Below are positions 8,852 through 18,104 of a stretch of DNA of 64,000 nucleotides, in pieces (the stretch's first letter is position 1; every line of letters begins with the position of its first letter). The stretch comes from Achromobacter deleyi (lineage in GTDB: Bacteria; Pseudomonadota; Gammaproteobacteria; Burkholderiales; Burkholderiaceae_B), in assembly GCF_016127315.1 (NCBI RefSeq), contig NZ_CP065997.1, positions 1,054,001 through 1,118,000 on the forward strand, written 5' to 3'. The notes below the pieces were generated by a model that was not told the origin of the DNA, ran no database searches, and saw only the letters and a list, made by a program, of their open reading frames with translations. Made by a program: the position numbers and the translations under genes.

Positions 8852-10159
8852 ATGATCTGGCTGCGCACTCTTATCCTGGTCGCCCTGTGGGCGGCGGTCG
8901 CGCTATTGGCGCAATGGCTCATTGGGGATCCGGCGGGTTGGGTGCTGTTCAGCGCCGCGCTGGTCACCATGCTGCTGTGGCGCAGCTGGCGCCTGCACCT
9001 GGTTTCCCATTGGGCCAGGCACCCGGACACCTCTCCCCCCGCCTCGGTGGGCCCGTGGGACGACATCCTCGCCCCGCTCTACCGCTACACCCGGGCCCGC
9101 GCCCGCGAGCTGACCGAGACCCGCGACACCATGCAAGGCATGCTGGCGGCCGCCCAGGCGCTGCCGGACGGCGCGGTCACGCTCAATGAAGACTTCCAGA
9201 TCGACTGGTGCAACCGCATGGCGCGCCAGCACCTGGGCCTGCGCCTGCCGGCCGACCGCGGCCACAACCTGCTGAACCTGCTGCGCGCGCCGGAATTCGT
9301 CGAATACGCCCACCGCGCCTCCTGGCCGGATCCGATCCTGGTGCGCCTGGGCCAGAACGGCCAGGAACGGCTGATGATGATGCAGCTGACGGCCTACGCC
9401 AGCAACCAGCGCCTGCTCATCACCCGCGACGTCACCCAGATCGAGCGCCTGGAAACCACGCGCCGCGACTTCGTCGCCAACGTCTCGCACGAACTGCGCA
9501 CGCCGCTGACGGTGCTGGCCGGCTTCCTGGAAACGCTGCGCGACATGCCCGCCGACGCCCTGCCGCCCGAGCAGCGCGCGCAGTACCTGGACATGATGCA
9601 CGAGCAGGCCCAGCGCATGCAGGCCATCGTCGAGGACCTGCTGACGCTGTCGACGCTGGAATCGTCGCCGGGCAGCGACCCGCGCGCGGTCAACATGGGC
9701 GCGCTGCTGCAGAAGGCGCGCCAGCAGATCGAGGCCCTGTCGGGCGGACGCCACGTGCTCGAATGGCACATCGACGAGACCCTCGACGTGCTCGGCGCCG
9801 AGACCGAGCTGACCTCGGCCCTGTCGAACCTGCTGACCAACGCCGTGCGCTACACCCCCGACGGCGGCACCATCACCGTGCGCTGGGAACGCGAACCCGA
9901 CGGCGGCGGACGCTACAGCGTGCAGGACACCGGCATCGGCATTCCGGCGCGCCACATCCCGCGCCTGACCGAACGCTTCTACCGTGTCGACCGCGGCCGC
10001 TCGCGCGCCGTCGGCGGCACCGGCCTGGGGCTGGCGATCACCAAGCACATCGCCATGCGCCACGACGCCGAACTGTTCATCACCAGCGAGCCCGGCAAGG
10101 GCAGCCTGTTCGCGCTGCGCTTCCCGCCGGACCGCATCGCCGTCGACCCGTCCGCCTGA
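8852..10159 (+). CDS. phoR: Phosphate regulon sensor histidine kinase PhoR
   Basis: The 435-residue membrane kinase has two N-terminal hydrophobic helices (residues ~6-43) with almost no periplasmic loop, as in PhoR. A PAS domain follows (AQALPDGAVTLNEDFQIDW), then the H-box FVANVSHELRTPLTVL with His213, the N-box NLLTNAVRYTPDGG, and G-boxes DTGIGIP and GGTGLGLAI. It senses phosphate status via the Pst-PhoU complex and phosphorylates PhoB. It is co-transcribed with phoB, and a perfect 30-nt palindrome follows 14 bp after its stop. Confidence 0.93.
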   Translation: MIWLRTLILVALWAAVALLAQWLIGDPAGWVLFSAALVTMLLWRSWRLHLVSHWARHPDTSPPASVGPWDDILAPLYRYTRARARELTETRDTMQGMLAAAQALPDGAVTLNEDFQIDWCNRMARQHLGLRLPADRGHNLLNLLRAPEFVEYAHRASWPDPILVRLGQNGQERLMMMQLTAYASNQRLLITRDVTQIERLETTRRDFVANVSHELRTPLTVLAGFLETLRDMPADALPPEQRAQYLDMMHEQAQRMQAIVEDLLTLSTLESSPGSDPRAVNMGALLQKARQQIEALSGGRHVLEWHIDETLDVLGAETELTSALSNLLTNAVRYTPDGGTITVRWEREPDGGGRYSVQDTGIGIPARHIPRLTERFYRVDRGRSRAVGGTGLGLAITKHIAMRHDAELFITSEPGKGSLFALRFPPDRIAVDPSA

Positions 10160-10173
10160 GGCGGCGTCACGCG

Positions 10174-10203
10174 CCATCCGCGCCGCGATCGCGGCGCGGA
10201 TGG
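10174..10203. terminator. Perfect 30-nt palindrome between phoR and the copper regulator gene
   Basis: Bases 10174-10188 are exactly the reverse complement of 10189-10203 (core CCGCGATCGCGG, arms CCATCCG/CGGATGG). The sequence TAAATTT follows. The most likely role is a phoBR terminator, though the T-run is weak. It ends 13 bp before the copR-like start codon, so it would also sit in that gene's promoter or leader. Confidence 0.5.
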
Positions 10204-10216
10204 TAAATTTCCGGCC

Positions 10217-10903
10217 ATGCGCATCCTGGTCATCGAAGACGAACCCAAGCTGGCCGACTACCTCAAGAAAGGGTTGTCGGAACAGAGCCACGTCGTCGAC
10301 CTGGCGCGCGACGGCGTCAACGGCCTGCACCTGGCGCTGGAAGGCGCCTACGACCTGATCGTGCTGGACGTGATGCTGCCCGGCGTGGACGGCTTCGGCA
10401 TCCTGGCCGCCGTGCGCGCCAACAAGGACACCCCGATCCTGATGCTGACCGCGCGCGACGCCGTCGAAGACCGCGTGCGCGGGCTGGAAGGCGGCGCCGA
10501 CGACTACCTGGTCAAGCCCTTCGCCTTCTCCGAGCTGCTGGCGCGCGTGCAGGCCCTGCTGCGGCGCGGCCGCTCGCAGGAACCCACCGTGTTCCGCCTG
10601 GCCGACCTGGAACTGGACCTGGCGCGCCGCAAGGTCGCGCGCGGCGGCCGCCGCCTGGACCTGACCGCCAAGGAATTCAACCTGCTGGCCCTGCTGCTGC
10701 GGCGCCAGGGCCAGGTACTGTCGCGCACCACCCTGGCCGAGCAGGTCTGGGACATGAACTTCGACAGCGACACCAACGTCATCGACGTGGCCGTGCGGCG
10801 CCTGCGCAGCAAGCTGGACGACCCGTTCGAGGCCAAGCTGCTGCACACCGTGCGCGGCATGGGCTACGTGCTCGAATCGCGGCCGGAGCCCGCGCGCGGA
10901 TGA
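10217..10903 (+). CDS. copR: Copper-responsive response regulator (CopR/CusR type)
   Basis: The 228-residue OmpR-class regulator begins [20 protein letters not shown], typical of the CusR/CopR/IrlR metal-response subfamily. Phospho-acceptor Asp51 lies in [10 protein letters not shown], and the C-terminal winged helix ends [11 protein letters not shown]. It overlaps the sensor kinase gene by 4 nt (ATGA). Copper is inferred as the signal because the next genes are the cupredoxin, copA and copB. A candidate binding dyad lies at 12286-12301. Confidence 0.88.
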   Translation: MRILVIEDEPKLADYLKKGLSEQSHVVDLARDGVNGLHLALEGAYDLIVLDVMLPGVDGFGILAAVRANKDTPILMLTARDAVEDRVRGLEGGADDYLVKPFAFSELLARVQALLRRGRSQEPTVFRLADLELDLARRKVARGGRRLDLTAKEFNLLALLLRRQGQVLSRTTLAEQVWDMNFDSDTNVIDVAVRRLRSKLDDPFEAKLLHTVRGMGYVLESRPEPARG

Positions 10904-12300
10904 AACCGCCGCGCGTGCGCTCGATGCAGGCGCGCCTGACCCTGCTGCTGGGCGTGATCGCGCTACTGGTCTCCAGCCTGGCGGGCGCCACCCTGTTCTG
11001 GGCCCTCAAGCGCGAAGTCGAACGCCAGGAGATCACCGAGGTCAGTGGCAAGCTGGAGCTCATCAACCACCTGATCGACATGCAGAACAACGCGCGCGGC
11101 CTGCACGACCTGGCCGCCACGTTCGACGACATGCGCACCGGCCAGAGCCAGCTCGGCATCTGGATCGTCGACGCCCAGGGCCATCCCGTCTACGGCGGCG
11201 ACGCGCCCGAGACGCTACAGACGCTGCCCGACCGCCAGGTGCTGCTGCAACTGGCCGACGGCAGCCGCATGCGCGGCCTGCGCGTCGCGGTCGACGACCG
11301 CATCCTGCCGGGCGCGCACCTGACGGTGGCGGTCAGCACCCGCACCAGCTCGCAGTTCCTGTACGCCTACGGCACCGCGCTGGCGCTGATCTGCGCGCTG
11401 TGGGTCGGCGCCACGGTGGTGCTGGCGGCCTGGGCCGTGCGCCGCAGCATGGCGCCCACCCGCCGGCTGTCGGAGCAGGCCGCCCGCATCCAGCCCGACA
11501 ACCTGGCCGTGCGCCTGCCGCTGCGCGACACCGACCGCGAGCTGCACGAGCTGGTGCTGTCGTTCAACCGCACGCTGGAACGGCTGCAGGCCGCCTACCA
11601 GCAGATGGAAGGCTTCAACGCCGACGTCGCGCACGAGCTGCGCACCCCGCTGGCCACGCTGATCAACGGCACCCAGGTGACCCTGTCCAGCGGCCGCGAC
11701 GCGGCCGAGCTGCGCGACGCGCTCGAATCCAACCTGGAAACGCTGGAAGACCTGAAGACGCTGGTCAACGACATGCTGTTCCTGGCCCGCGCCGACCGCG
11801 GCGAACGCGCCGCCGACCTGGTGCCGGTGTCGCTGGCGGCCGAGGCCCGGCGCGTCGCCGACTTCTACGAGGCGGCGCTGGAAGACAGCGGCGTCACGCT
11901 GCGCTGCGACGGCGACGCCCTCATCGCCGCCAACCCCGGCCTGGTGCGGCGCGCGCTCGCGAACCTGATCTCCAACGCCATCAAGGCCACGCCGCGCGGC
12001 GGCGAGATCGTGCTGGCCTGCCAGCCTTTGCCGGCCGGCGCGCGGGTCGAGGTGCGCAACCCCGGCGCGCCGATCCCGGCCGCCGACCTGCCGCGCATCT
12101 TCGACCGCTTCTTCCGCTCGGGCCAGGCGCGCGCCCCCCGCACCGAGGGCCACGGGCTGGGCCTGGCGATCGTGCGCGCCATCGCCCGCATGCACGGCGG
12201 CGACGTCGACGCGGCTTCCGGCGCCGCCGGCACGGTGGTCGGCATCACCCTGCGCGGCAACCTGCCCGGGGCGCCGGCCGCCAACATTACAAAGAAGTAA
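10900..12300 (+). CDS. copS: Heavy-metal sensor histidine kinase (CopS/CusS type)
   Basis: The 466-residue inner-membrane kinase has TM1 (residues ~13-35), a periplasmic sensor loop of about 115 residues, TM2 (~155-180), a HAMP domain ([18 protein letters not shown]), the H-box [16 protein letters not shown] with His245, the N-box [17 protein letters not shown] and the [10 protein letters not shown]-box. This layout is that of CusS/CopS kinases, which sense periplasmic Cu(I)/Ag(I). It is translationally coupled to copR. Its last codons and stop overlap a candidate CopR operator. Confidence 0.88.
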   Translation: MKPPRVRSMQARLTLLLGVIALLVSSLAGATLFWALKREVERQEITEVSGKLELINHLIDMQNNARGLHDLAATFDDMRTGQSQLGIWIVDAQGHPVYGGDAPETLQTLPDRQVLLQLADGSRMRGLRVAVDDRILPGAHLTVAVSTRTSSQFLYAYGTALALICALWVGATVVLAAWAVRRSMAPTRRLSEQAARIQPDNLAVRLPLRDTDRELHELVLSFNRTLERLQAAYQQMEGFNADVAHELRTPLATLINGTQVTLSSGRDAAELRDALESNLETLEDLKTLVNDMLFLARADRGERAADLVPVSLAAEARRVADFYEAALEDSGVTLRCDGDALIAANPGLVRRALANLISNAIKATPRGGEIVLACQPLPAGARVEVRNPGAPIPAADLPRIFDRFFRSGQARAPRTEGHGLGLAIVRAIARMHGGDVDAASGAAGTVVGITLRGNLPGAPAANITKK

Positions 12301-12301
12301 T
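12286..12301 (+). promoter_or_regulatory. Candidate CopR operator (cop box) overlapping the copS stop
   Basis: ATTACAAAGAAGTAAT is an ATTAC-N6-GTAAT inverted repeat, similar to published copper-regulator boxes with a GTAAT half site. It lies 72 bp before the cupredoxin ATG and includes the TAA of copS. Placement suggests control of the cupredoxin-copA-copB-DUF411 transcript. Confidence 0.5.
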
Positions 12302-12312
12302 CCAGGCGACAG

Positions 12313-12333
12313 AACCGGGTCACCCCGGTTTTT
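12313..12333 (+). terminator. Hairpin with T-run after copS
   Basis: ACCGGG-TCAC-CCCGGT followed by TTTTT lies 13 bp downstream of the copS stop. It has the form of an intrinsic terminator for copRS. It lies between the candidate CopR box and the cupredoxin gene, so it may instead act in the leader of the structural operon. Confidence 0.6.
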
Positions 12334-12373
12334 CTACAGTGCCCGCATGGTCAACTCCCACGAAGGGATCAGC

Positions 12374-12868
12374 ATGCAAGGCACTTTGCTCCGTATCACT
12401 CAAGCCGCGGCCCTGGCCGCCCTGCTCGGCGCCGGCACCGCGTTCGCGGCCGGCAGCCACGGCGAACACGCCGGCCACGCCATGCCGGCGGCCTCCGCCC
12501 CCATCGGCGCGCCCGGCGACGCCGCCCGCGTCACCCGCACCATCGACATCGACATGACCGACGCCATGCGCTTCACGCCCGCCCAGGTGCAGGTCAAGGC
12601 CGGCGAAACGGTGCGCTTCAACGTGCGCAACTCGGGCCGCATCCGCCACGAGATGGTGCTGGGCTCCGACGCCGACCTGCAGGCCCACTACGACATGATG
12701 ATGAAGGACCCCGGCATGCGCCACGAAGAGGCCAACGCCGTGTCGCTGGACGGCGGCAAGAGCGGCCAGATCGTCTGGAAGTTCGACCGCGCCGGCAGCG
12801 TGTCCTTCGGCTGCCTGGAACCCGGCCACTACGCCGCCGGCATGAAGGGCGCGGTGTCGGTGCAGTAG
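12374..12868 (+). CDS. copI: Periplasmic cupredoxin, CopI-like
   Basis: The 164-residue protein has a Sec signal (cleavage after GTAFA) and a His/Met-rich mature N-terminus (GSHGEHAGHAM), then a plastocyanin-like fold. Type-1 copper ligands are visible as His in RHEMVLG and the C-x4-H-x4-M signature in FGCLEPGHYAAGM. The ATG at 12374 follows GAAGGGA. Such cupredoxins accompany CopA/CopB and give periplasmic copper tolerance. It is the first structural gene of the copper operon, 18 bp before copA. The copI name rests on architecture and context. Confidence 0.8.
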   Translation: MQGTLLRITQAAALAALLGAGTAFAAGSHGEHAGHAMPAASAPIGAPGDAARVTRTIDIDMTDAMRFTPAQVQVKAGETVRFNVRNSGRIRHEMVLGSDADLQAHYDMMMKDPGMRHEEANAVSLDGGKSGQIVWKFDRAGSVSFGCLEPGHYAAGMKGAVSVQ

Positions 12869-12886
12869 CGCCGCCGCGGATCCGTC

Positions 12887-14701
12887 ATGCAAGCCCTCCC
12901 CATTCCCGCCCGCCGCCGCTTCGTGCAGGGGCTGGCCGCCGGCGGCGCGCTCGCGGCGCTGGGCGGCTGGCGCGCCGCCAGCGCGAGCCAGCACGCCGCC
13001 CCCGCCCTGCCCGCCGAACTGCGCGGCACCGAATTCCACCTGGAGATCGGCGAGACGCCGGTGAACTTCACCGGCGCCGCCCGCATCGCCACCACCGTCA
13101 ACGGCCAGGTCCCGGCGCCGCTGCTGCGCTGGCGCGAGGGCGACACGGTGACGCTGCACGTCACCAACCGCCTGCGCGAACAGACCTCGATCCACTGGCA
13201 CGGCATCCTGCTGCCCACGGACATGGACGGCGTGCCGGGCCTGAGCTTTCCGGGCATCGATCCGGGCCAGACCTTCACCTACCGTTTCGACGTGCACCAG
13301 AGCGGCACCTACTGGTATCACAGCCACTCGGGCTTCCAGGAACAGACGGGCCTGTATGGCGCCATCGTCATCGACCCGAAGCGGCGCGATCCCATCGCCG
13401 CGGACCGTGACTACACCGTGCTGCTGTCGGACTGGACGGACGAAGACCCGATGCGGGTCTTCGACAAGCTCAAGGCCATGCCCGACTACTACAACCGCAA
13501 CCAGCCCAGCGTCGAGAGCCTGATCCGCGACGCGGGCGAGAAGGGCTGGCGGGCGGCGCTGTCCGAGCGCCTGATGTGGGAACAGATGCGCATGAACCCG
13601 TCCGACCTGGCGGACGTCTCGGGCGCCACGTACACCTTCCTGACCAACGGCGCGACGCCGGCCGGCAACTGGACCGGCCTGTTCAAGCCGGGCGAGCGCG
13701 TGCGCCTGCGCTTCATCAACGGCTCGGCCATGACGTACTTCGACGTGCGCATCCCCGGCCTGAAGATGACGGTGGTGGCGGCCGACGGCCAGGACGTGCG
13801 GCCGGTCGACGTGGAGGAATTCCGCATCGCCGTGGCCGAGACCTACGACGTGATCGTCGAGCCCGCCGAAGACCGCGCCTACACCATCTTCTCGCAGGCG
13901 ATGGACCGTTCCGGCTATGCCCGCGCCACCCTGGCGCCGCGCCCCGGCATGCAGGCCGAAGTGCCGGCCGTCGATCGCGCGCAACTGCTCGGCATGATGG
14001 ATATGGGCATGAAGCACGACATGGGCGGAGGCGGTCACGACATGGCGGGCATGAGCGGCATGGATCACGGCGCCGCCCCGGCGGCGGCCGGCGCGATGGC
14101 CGGCATGAACCACGGCGCCATGCCCGGCATGGACCACGGCGGCGCCCACGGCAGCGGCGCGGACCAGGGTGGCATCGTCGAGGTCAGGCACCCCTATCCC
14201 GAGGAACGCGGCCCCGGCAACTCGATGCTGCCCGACGTGGTGTCCACCCGCCTGGACGATCCCGGCATCGGCCTGCGCGACAACGGCCGCCGCGTGCTGA
14301 CCTACGCCGACCTGCGCTCGATCCGCGAACCCGACGACAACCGCGCGCCAACCCGCGAGATCGAACTGCACCTGACCGGCAACATGGAACGCTACATGTG
14401 GTCGTTCAACGGCGTGAAATTTTCCGACGCCAGGCCCATCGTGCTGCGCCACGGCGAGCGCGTGCGTTTCGTACTGGTCAACGACACCATGATGACCCAC
14501 CCGATCCACCTGCACGGCCTGTGGAGCGACCTGGAATCGCCCGACGGCGCCTTCCAGGTCCGCAAGCACACCCTGTCGCTCAACCCGGCGCAGCGCCTGA
14601 GCTACCGCGTCAGCGCCGATGCCCGCGGCAACTGGGCCTACCACTGCCACCTGCTATACCACATGGAGGCCGGCATGTTCAGGGCGGTCGTGGTGGAGTA
14701 G
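12887..14701 (+). CDS. copA: Copper-resistance multicopper oxidase CopA
   Basis: The 604-residue protein starts with a Tat signal (ARRRFVQGLAAGGALAAL). The copper-binding blocks are HWHGILLP, YHSHSGFQEQTG, HPIHLHG and the C-terminal YHCHLLYHMEAGM, supplying type 1, 2 and 3 sites. An inserted Met/His-rich stretch (about residues 365-425) has repeated GMDHG/GMNHG units and probably binds Cu(I). The enzyme oxidises or sequesters periplasmic copper. It is followed 3 bp later by copB. Confidence 0.95.
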   Translation: MQALPIPARRRFVQGLAAGGALAALGGWRAASASQHAAPALPAELRGTEFHLEIGETPVNFTGAARIATTVNGQVPAPLLRWREGDTVTLHVTNRLREQTSIHWHGILLPTDMDGVPGLSFPGIDPGQTFTYRFDVHQSGTYWYHSHSGFQEQTGLYGAIVIDPKRRDPIAADRDYTVLLSDWTDEDPMRVFDKLKAMPDYYNRNQPSVESLIRDAGEKGWRAALSERLMWEQMRMNPSDLADVSGATYTFLTNGATPAGNWTGLFKPGERVRLRFINGSAMTYFDVRIPGLKMTVVAADGQDVRPVDVEEFRIAVAETYDVIVEPAEDRAYTIFSQAMDRSGYARATLAPRPGMQAEVPAVDRAQLLGMMDMGMKHDMGGGGHDMAGMSGMDHGAAPAAAGAMAGMNHGAMPGMDHGGAHGSGADQGGIVEVRHPYPEERGPGNSMLPDVVSTRLDDPGIGLRDNGRRVLTYADLRSIREPDDNRAPTREIELHLTGNMERYMWSFNGVKFSDARPIVLRHGERVRFVLVNDTMMTHPIHLHGLWSDLESPDGAFQVRKHTLSLNPAQRLSYRVSADARGNWAYHCHLLYHMEAGMFRAVVVE

Positions 14702-14704
14702 GCG

Positions 14705-15571
14705 ATGAGAAACCGGAATATGCGCACTTCCCTTCCCCCGTTCCGCCACGCCGCGCTGGCCGCCGCCCTGCTGGCGGGAATGGCCGGCCAGCCGGCCCAC
14801 GGCCAGGCCATGATCCATGCCGGCATGGATCATGGCTCACCCGCCTCCGCCGCCCCGCCCGTCGGCAGCCTGCCGTCCAGTGACGGCGCCGGCCAGCGCG
14901 GCTATGACAGCTATGGCATCCATCCGCACATGATGGACAACGCGGCCTCGTCGCGGCTGCTGTTCGACAAGTTCGGCGGGTCGCGCAACCGCGACGGCCA
15001 GAACGCGCTGGAATGGGACGGCCGCTTCTGGTGGGGCACCGCCACCGACCGGCTGGTGGTCAAGAGCGAAGGCGAACGCGAAAGCGGCGGCGGCTCGGAC
15101 GCCAAGGTCGAAGCATTCTGGAGCCGCGCCATCTCGCCGTTCTGGGACCTGCAACTGGGCGCGCGCCGCGACTTCGGCGCCGGCCCCAAGCGCAACTGGG
15201 CCGCGCTCGGCATCGAGGGCGTGCTGCCCTACAACATCGAGTTCGAGACCACCGCCTACGCCGGCCCGTCGGGCCACACCGCGCTGGCCATGAAGGCCGA
15301 ATACGACCTGCTGCTTACCCAGCGTCTGATTTTCACGCCCGAACTCGAGGCCAGCGCCTACGGCCGCGACGACCCCGAACGCGGCATCGGCTCGGGCCTG
15401 TCCAAGGGCTCGCTGTCGCTGCGCCTGCGCTACGAGGTCACGCGTCAGTTCGCCCCCTACATCGGGGTATCCTTCGAACGTAAGTTCGGCCGCACCGCGG
15501 ACTATGCGTCCGAGGCCGGCCAAGGCCGTTCGCAGGCCGCCTTGCTGGCGGGCGTGCGCTTCTGGTTCTGA
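14705..15571 (+). CDS. copB: Outer-membrane copper-resistance protein CopB
   Basis: The 288-residue protein has a Sec signal (AALAAALLAGMAGQPAHGQ), a short Met/His segment with GMDHG shared with CopA, and a CopB beta-barrel domain (SRLLFDKFGGSRNRDGQN, then WDGRFWWGTATDRL and SRAISPFWDLQLGARRDFG). It ends in VRFWF, a barrel terminus with C-terminal Phe. CopB sits in the outer membrane and aids copper tolerance with CopA. It lies in the middle of the copper operon. Confidence 0.93.
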   Translation: MRNRNMRTSLPPFRHAALAAALLAGMAGQPAHGQAMIHAGMDHGSPASAAPPVGSLPSSDGAGQRGYDSYGIHPHMMDNAASSRLLFDKFGGSRNRDGQNALEWDGRFWWGTATDRLVVKSEGERESGGGSDAKVEAFWSRAISPFWDLQLGARRDFGAGPKRNWAALGIEGVLPYNIEFETTAYAGPSGHTALAMKAEYDLLLTQRLIFTPELEASAYGRDDPERGIGSGLSKGSLSLRLRYEVTRQFAPYIGVSFERKFGRTADYASEAGQGRSQAALLAGVRFWF

Positions 15572-15589
15572 TCCTTCTCGCGGAGACCC

Positions 15590-16063
15590 ATGAAAAAATC
15601 CCTCACCCCCGCCCGCCGCCTGATCCTCGCGGCCGCGCTGTCCCTGCCCCTGTATGCCCCGGTCCTGGCCCTGGCGCAGCCGGCGCCCAAGGTCCAGGTC
15701 TGGAAGACGCCCACCTGCGGCTGTTGCGAAGACTGGGTCAAGCACATGCGCGACAACGGCTTCGAGGTCACCACCCACGACGTGCAGGACACCGGCGCGG
15801 TGCGCCGCAATGCCGGCATGGCCGACTACGGCTCCTGCCACACGGCCGTGGTGGACGGCTACGCCATCGAGGGCCACGTGCCCGCCAGCGACGTGCGCCG
15901 CCTGCTGCTCGAGAAACCCGACGCCGCCGGCCTGGCCGCCCCCGGCATGCCGCTGGGCTCGCCCGGCATGGACGGCCCCGAATACGGCGGCCGCAAGACC
16001 CCGCATGATGTCCTGCTGGTGGACAAGCGCGGCGGCGCCAAGGTGTTCCAGGCGTATCGTTGA
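15590..16063 (+). CDS. DUF411 periplasmic metal-binding protein
   Basis: The 157-residue protein has a Sec signal (LILAAALSLPLYAPVLALA) and a DUF411 domain. The motif KTPTCGCCEDWVKHM (a Cys-Gly-Cys-Cys cluster), a later Cys-His pair in YGSCHTAVVDGY and EGHVPASDVRRLL are typical. These proteins are recurrent members of copper/silver clusters and probably bind or pass on Cu. It is the last gene of the copper operon, 18 bp after copB. Confidence 0.88.
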   Translation: MKKSLTPARRLILAAALSLPLYAPVLALAQPAPKVQVWKTPTCGCCEDWVKHMRDNGFEVTTHDVQDTGAVRRNAGMADYGSCHTAVVDGYAIEGHVPASDVRRLLLEKPDAAGLAAPGMPLGSPGMDGPEYGGRKTPHDVLLVDKRGGAKVFQAYR

Positions 16064-16199
16064 AACACAGGGCCGGGGTCCTCCCCGGCCACCCGCCTGA
16101 AACAATTCATCCCCACCATGGCTATGGGTACCTCTTGCACCGCAGCAAAAATGCGCCACAATAAATAAAACGCATTTCCCACCCCGACCCCTGGCAGTC

Positions 16200-17399
16200 A
16201 TGGCACACATCGTCCTGTTCGAGAACATCCACCCGAGCGCCCGCGCCGTCTTCGAAGCCGCCGGCTACACCGACATCGTCACGCACGCCGCGGCCCTGCC
16301 GCCGTCGCAGCTGCAGGACGCCCTGCGCGGCGCCCACGTCGCGGGCATCCGTTCTCGTACCCACCTGGATGCCGCCCTGCTGTCCGGCAGCCCCGACCTG
16401 CGCGTCGTCGGCTGCTTCTGCATCGGCACCAACCAGGTCGACCTCGACACCGCCATGCAACGCGGCATCCCGGTGTTCAACGCGCCCTTCTCCAACACCC
16501 GCTCGGTCGCCGAGCTGGTGCTGGGCGAAGCCATCCTGCTGTTGCGCCGCATCCCCGAGAAGAACGCCCGCGTCCATCTCGGCCACTGGGACAAGAGCGC
16601 CGCCGGCGCCTTCGAGACCCGCGGCAAGACCCTCGGCATCGTCGGCTACGGCAACATCGGCTCGCAGATCAGCACCCTGGCCGAAAGCCTCGGCATGCGC
16701 GTCATCTACCACGACGTCGAAGCCAAGCTGCCGCTGGGCAACGCCCGCCCGGCCGGCTCGCTCAACGACCTGCTGGAACAGGCCGACGTCGTCACCCTGC
16801 ACGTGCCCGGCGGCAAGTCCACCGAGAACATCATGAATGCGGAGACGATCGGGCGCATGCGCCGCGGCGCCATCCTCATCAACGCCTCGCGCGGCGCCGT
16901 GGTCGACATCGACGCCCTGCACGCCGCGCTCACGTCCGGCCACCTGGCGGGCGCCGCGCTCGACGTGTTCCCGACCGAACCCAAGAGCGCCGACGAACCG
17001 CTGGCCAGCCCGCTGATCGGCCTGCCCAACGTCATCCTGACCCCGCACATCGGCGGCAGCACGCAGGAATCGCAAGAGAACATCGGCCGCGAAGTGGCCG
17101 AGAAGCTGGTGCGCTTCCTGCAGGCCGGCACCACCAAGGGCGCGGTCAACTTCCCCGAGCTGCCCTACCTGGAGCAGGCCGGCGCCACCCGCATCCTGCA
17201 CGTGCACCGCAACGCCCCGGGCGCGCTCGGCACGCTGGACAACCTGATGGCGCAGCACGGCCTGAACATCGTCAGCCAGACGCTGCAGACCAAGGGCCAG
17301 ATCGGCTACGTGATCACCGACGTCGAAGGCCAGGTCGACGACCTGGTCATGACGACGCTGCGCGATCATCCGATCACCGTGCGCTGCGACCGGCTGTAA
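16200..17399 (+). CDS. serA: D-3-phosphoglycerate dehydrogenase
   Basis: The 399-residue protein has an N-terminal D-2-hydroxyacid dehydrogenase substrate domain, an NAD-binding segment (TLGIVGYGNIGSQISTLAE), catalytic Arg in INASRGAVVD, Glu in FPTEP and His in LTPHIGGSTQESQENIG, and a C-terminal ACT domain (ILHVHRNAPGALGTLDNLM). It catalyses the first step of serine synthesis; the ACT domain normally mediates serine feedback. It is followed by a strong terminator. It stands alone between the copper block and the iron block. Confidence 0.93.
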   Translation: MAHIVLFENIHPSARAVFEAAGYTDIVTHAAALPPSQLQDALRGAHVAGIRSRTHLDAALLSGSPDLRVVGCFCIGTNQVDLDTAMQRGIPVFNAPFSNTRSVAELVLGEAILLLRRIPEKNARVHLGHWDKSAAGAFETRGKTLGIVGYGNIGSQISTLAESLGMRVIYHDVEAKLPLGNARPAGSLNDLLEQADVVTLHVPGGKSTENIMNAETIGRMRRGAILINASRGAVVDIDALHAALTSGHLAGAALDVFPTEPKSADEPLASPLIGLPNVILTPHIGGSTQESQENIGREVAEKLVRFLQAGTTKGAVNFPELPYLEQAGATRILHVHRNAPGALGTLDNLMAQHGLNIVSQTLQTKGQIGYVITDVEGQVDDLVMTTLRDHPITVRCDRL

Positions 17400-17418
17400 A
17401 AAGCGCTCAAGACAAAAG

Positions 17419-17444
17419 AAGGCCCGCTCGCGCGGGCCTTTTTT
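17419..17444 (+). terminator. Rho-independent terminator of serA
   Basis: An A-rich flank, the stem AAGGCCCGC/GCGGGCCTT with a tight loop, and TTTTTT directly after it lie 20 bp past the serA stop. It is a textbook intrinsic terminator. Confidence 0.92.
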
Positions 17445-17513
17445 CCTGGGTCGGGGCGGCGGCGCCAGGCAAGCCAGGGTCTGCGGGCATTGCGCGACCT
17501 CTCGGACTTCAGT

Positions 17514-17536
17514 TATAAACGATAACCATTCCTATC
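17514..17536 (+). promoter_or_regulatory. Possible Fur box upstream of the FecI-like sigma gene
   Basis: The AT-rich stretch TATAAACGATAACCATTCC resembles the Fur consensus in its central GATAAC-CATT part (about 11 of 19 positions), about 45-60 bp before the sigma factor ATG. Iron repression of ECF/FecI-type genes through Fur is common. The match is partial. Confidence 0.45.
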
Positions 17537-17577
17537 CATCTTGAAATAGGCGTCCCTCCCGCGCCTGGGTCCGTCCG

Positions 17578-18102
17578 ATGTCCGCCGCCGATCTCCCCGT
17601 GCAGCAAGACCTGCACGCTCTTTACAGCGATCATCACGGCTGGCTGCTGGGATGGCTGCGGCGCCGCCTCGGCAATGCGGCGGATGCCGCCGACCTGGCG
17701 CACGACGCCTTCCTGCGCCTGATCGTGCGGCCCGCGCCCGATGGTTTCGCCAGCGCCGGCGCCGCCCGCGCCTACCTGCGCACCATGGCGCAGGGCCTGT
17801 GCACCGATCTCTGGCGCCGCCGGCAGGTGGAGCAGGCCTGGCTGGACAGCCTGGCCGCGCAACCCGAAGCCTATGCGCCATCGCCGGAGCACCAGGCGCT
17901 GGTCATCGAGACCCTGCTGGAAGTCGGCAAGTGGCTCGGCCGCCTGCCGGACAAAGCCCGCATGGCCTTCATCCAGGCACAGATACACGGGCTGTCCACC
18001 CGCGAGATCGCCGACCAGATGAGCGTGTCGCCGCGGATGGTGCAGAAATACCTGGCCCAGGCCATGCTGCATCTGGCGCTGATCGACGCCGGGTTGAACT
18101 AG
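17578..18102 (+). CDS. FecI-like ECF RNA polymerase sigma factor
   Basis: The 174-residue protein has sigma region 2 (YSDHHGWLLGWLRRRLGNAADAADLAHDAFLRL) and region 4 (LPDKARMAFIQAQIHGLSTREIADQM). It belongs to the iron-starvation FecI group by the DAADLAHDAFLR motif and context. It should transcribe the adjacent TonB receptor gene when the FecR partner is triggered. The partner's ATG is 2 bp downstream. Confidence 0.9.
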   Translation: MSAADLPVQQDLHALYSDHHGWLLGWLRRRLGNAADAADLAHDAFLRLIVRPAPDGFASAGAARAYLRTMAQGLCTDLWRRRQVEQAWLDSLAAQPEAYAPSPEHQALVIETLLEVGKWLGRLPDKARMAFIQAQIHGLSTREIADQMSVSPRMVQKYLAQAMLHLALIDAGLN

Positions 18103-18104
18103 CC

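Noticed and set aside
8903..10846. A 647-residue frame antisense to phoR and copR
   Set aside because: It has no recognisable domain and conflicts with both regulators.
12320..14650. A 776-residue frame antisense to copA
   Set aside because: It lies opposite clear copper genes and has Val/Gly/His-rich composition typical of an antisense shadow.
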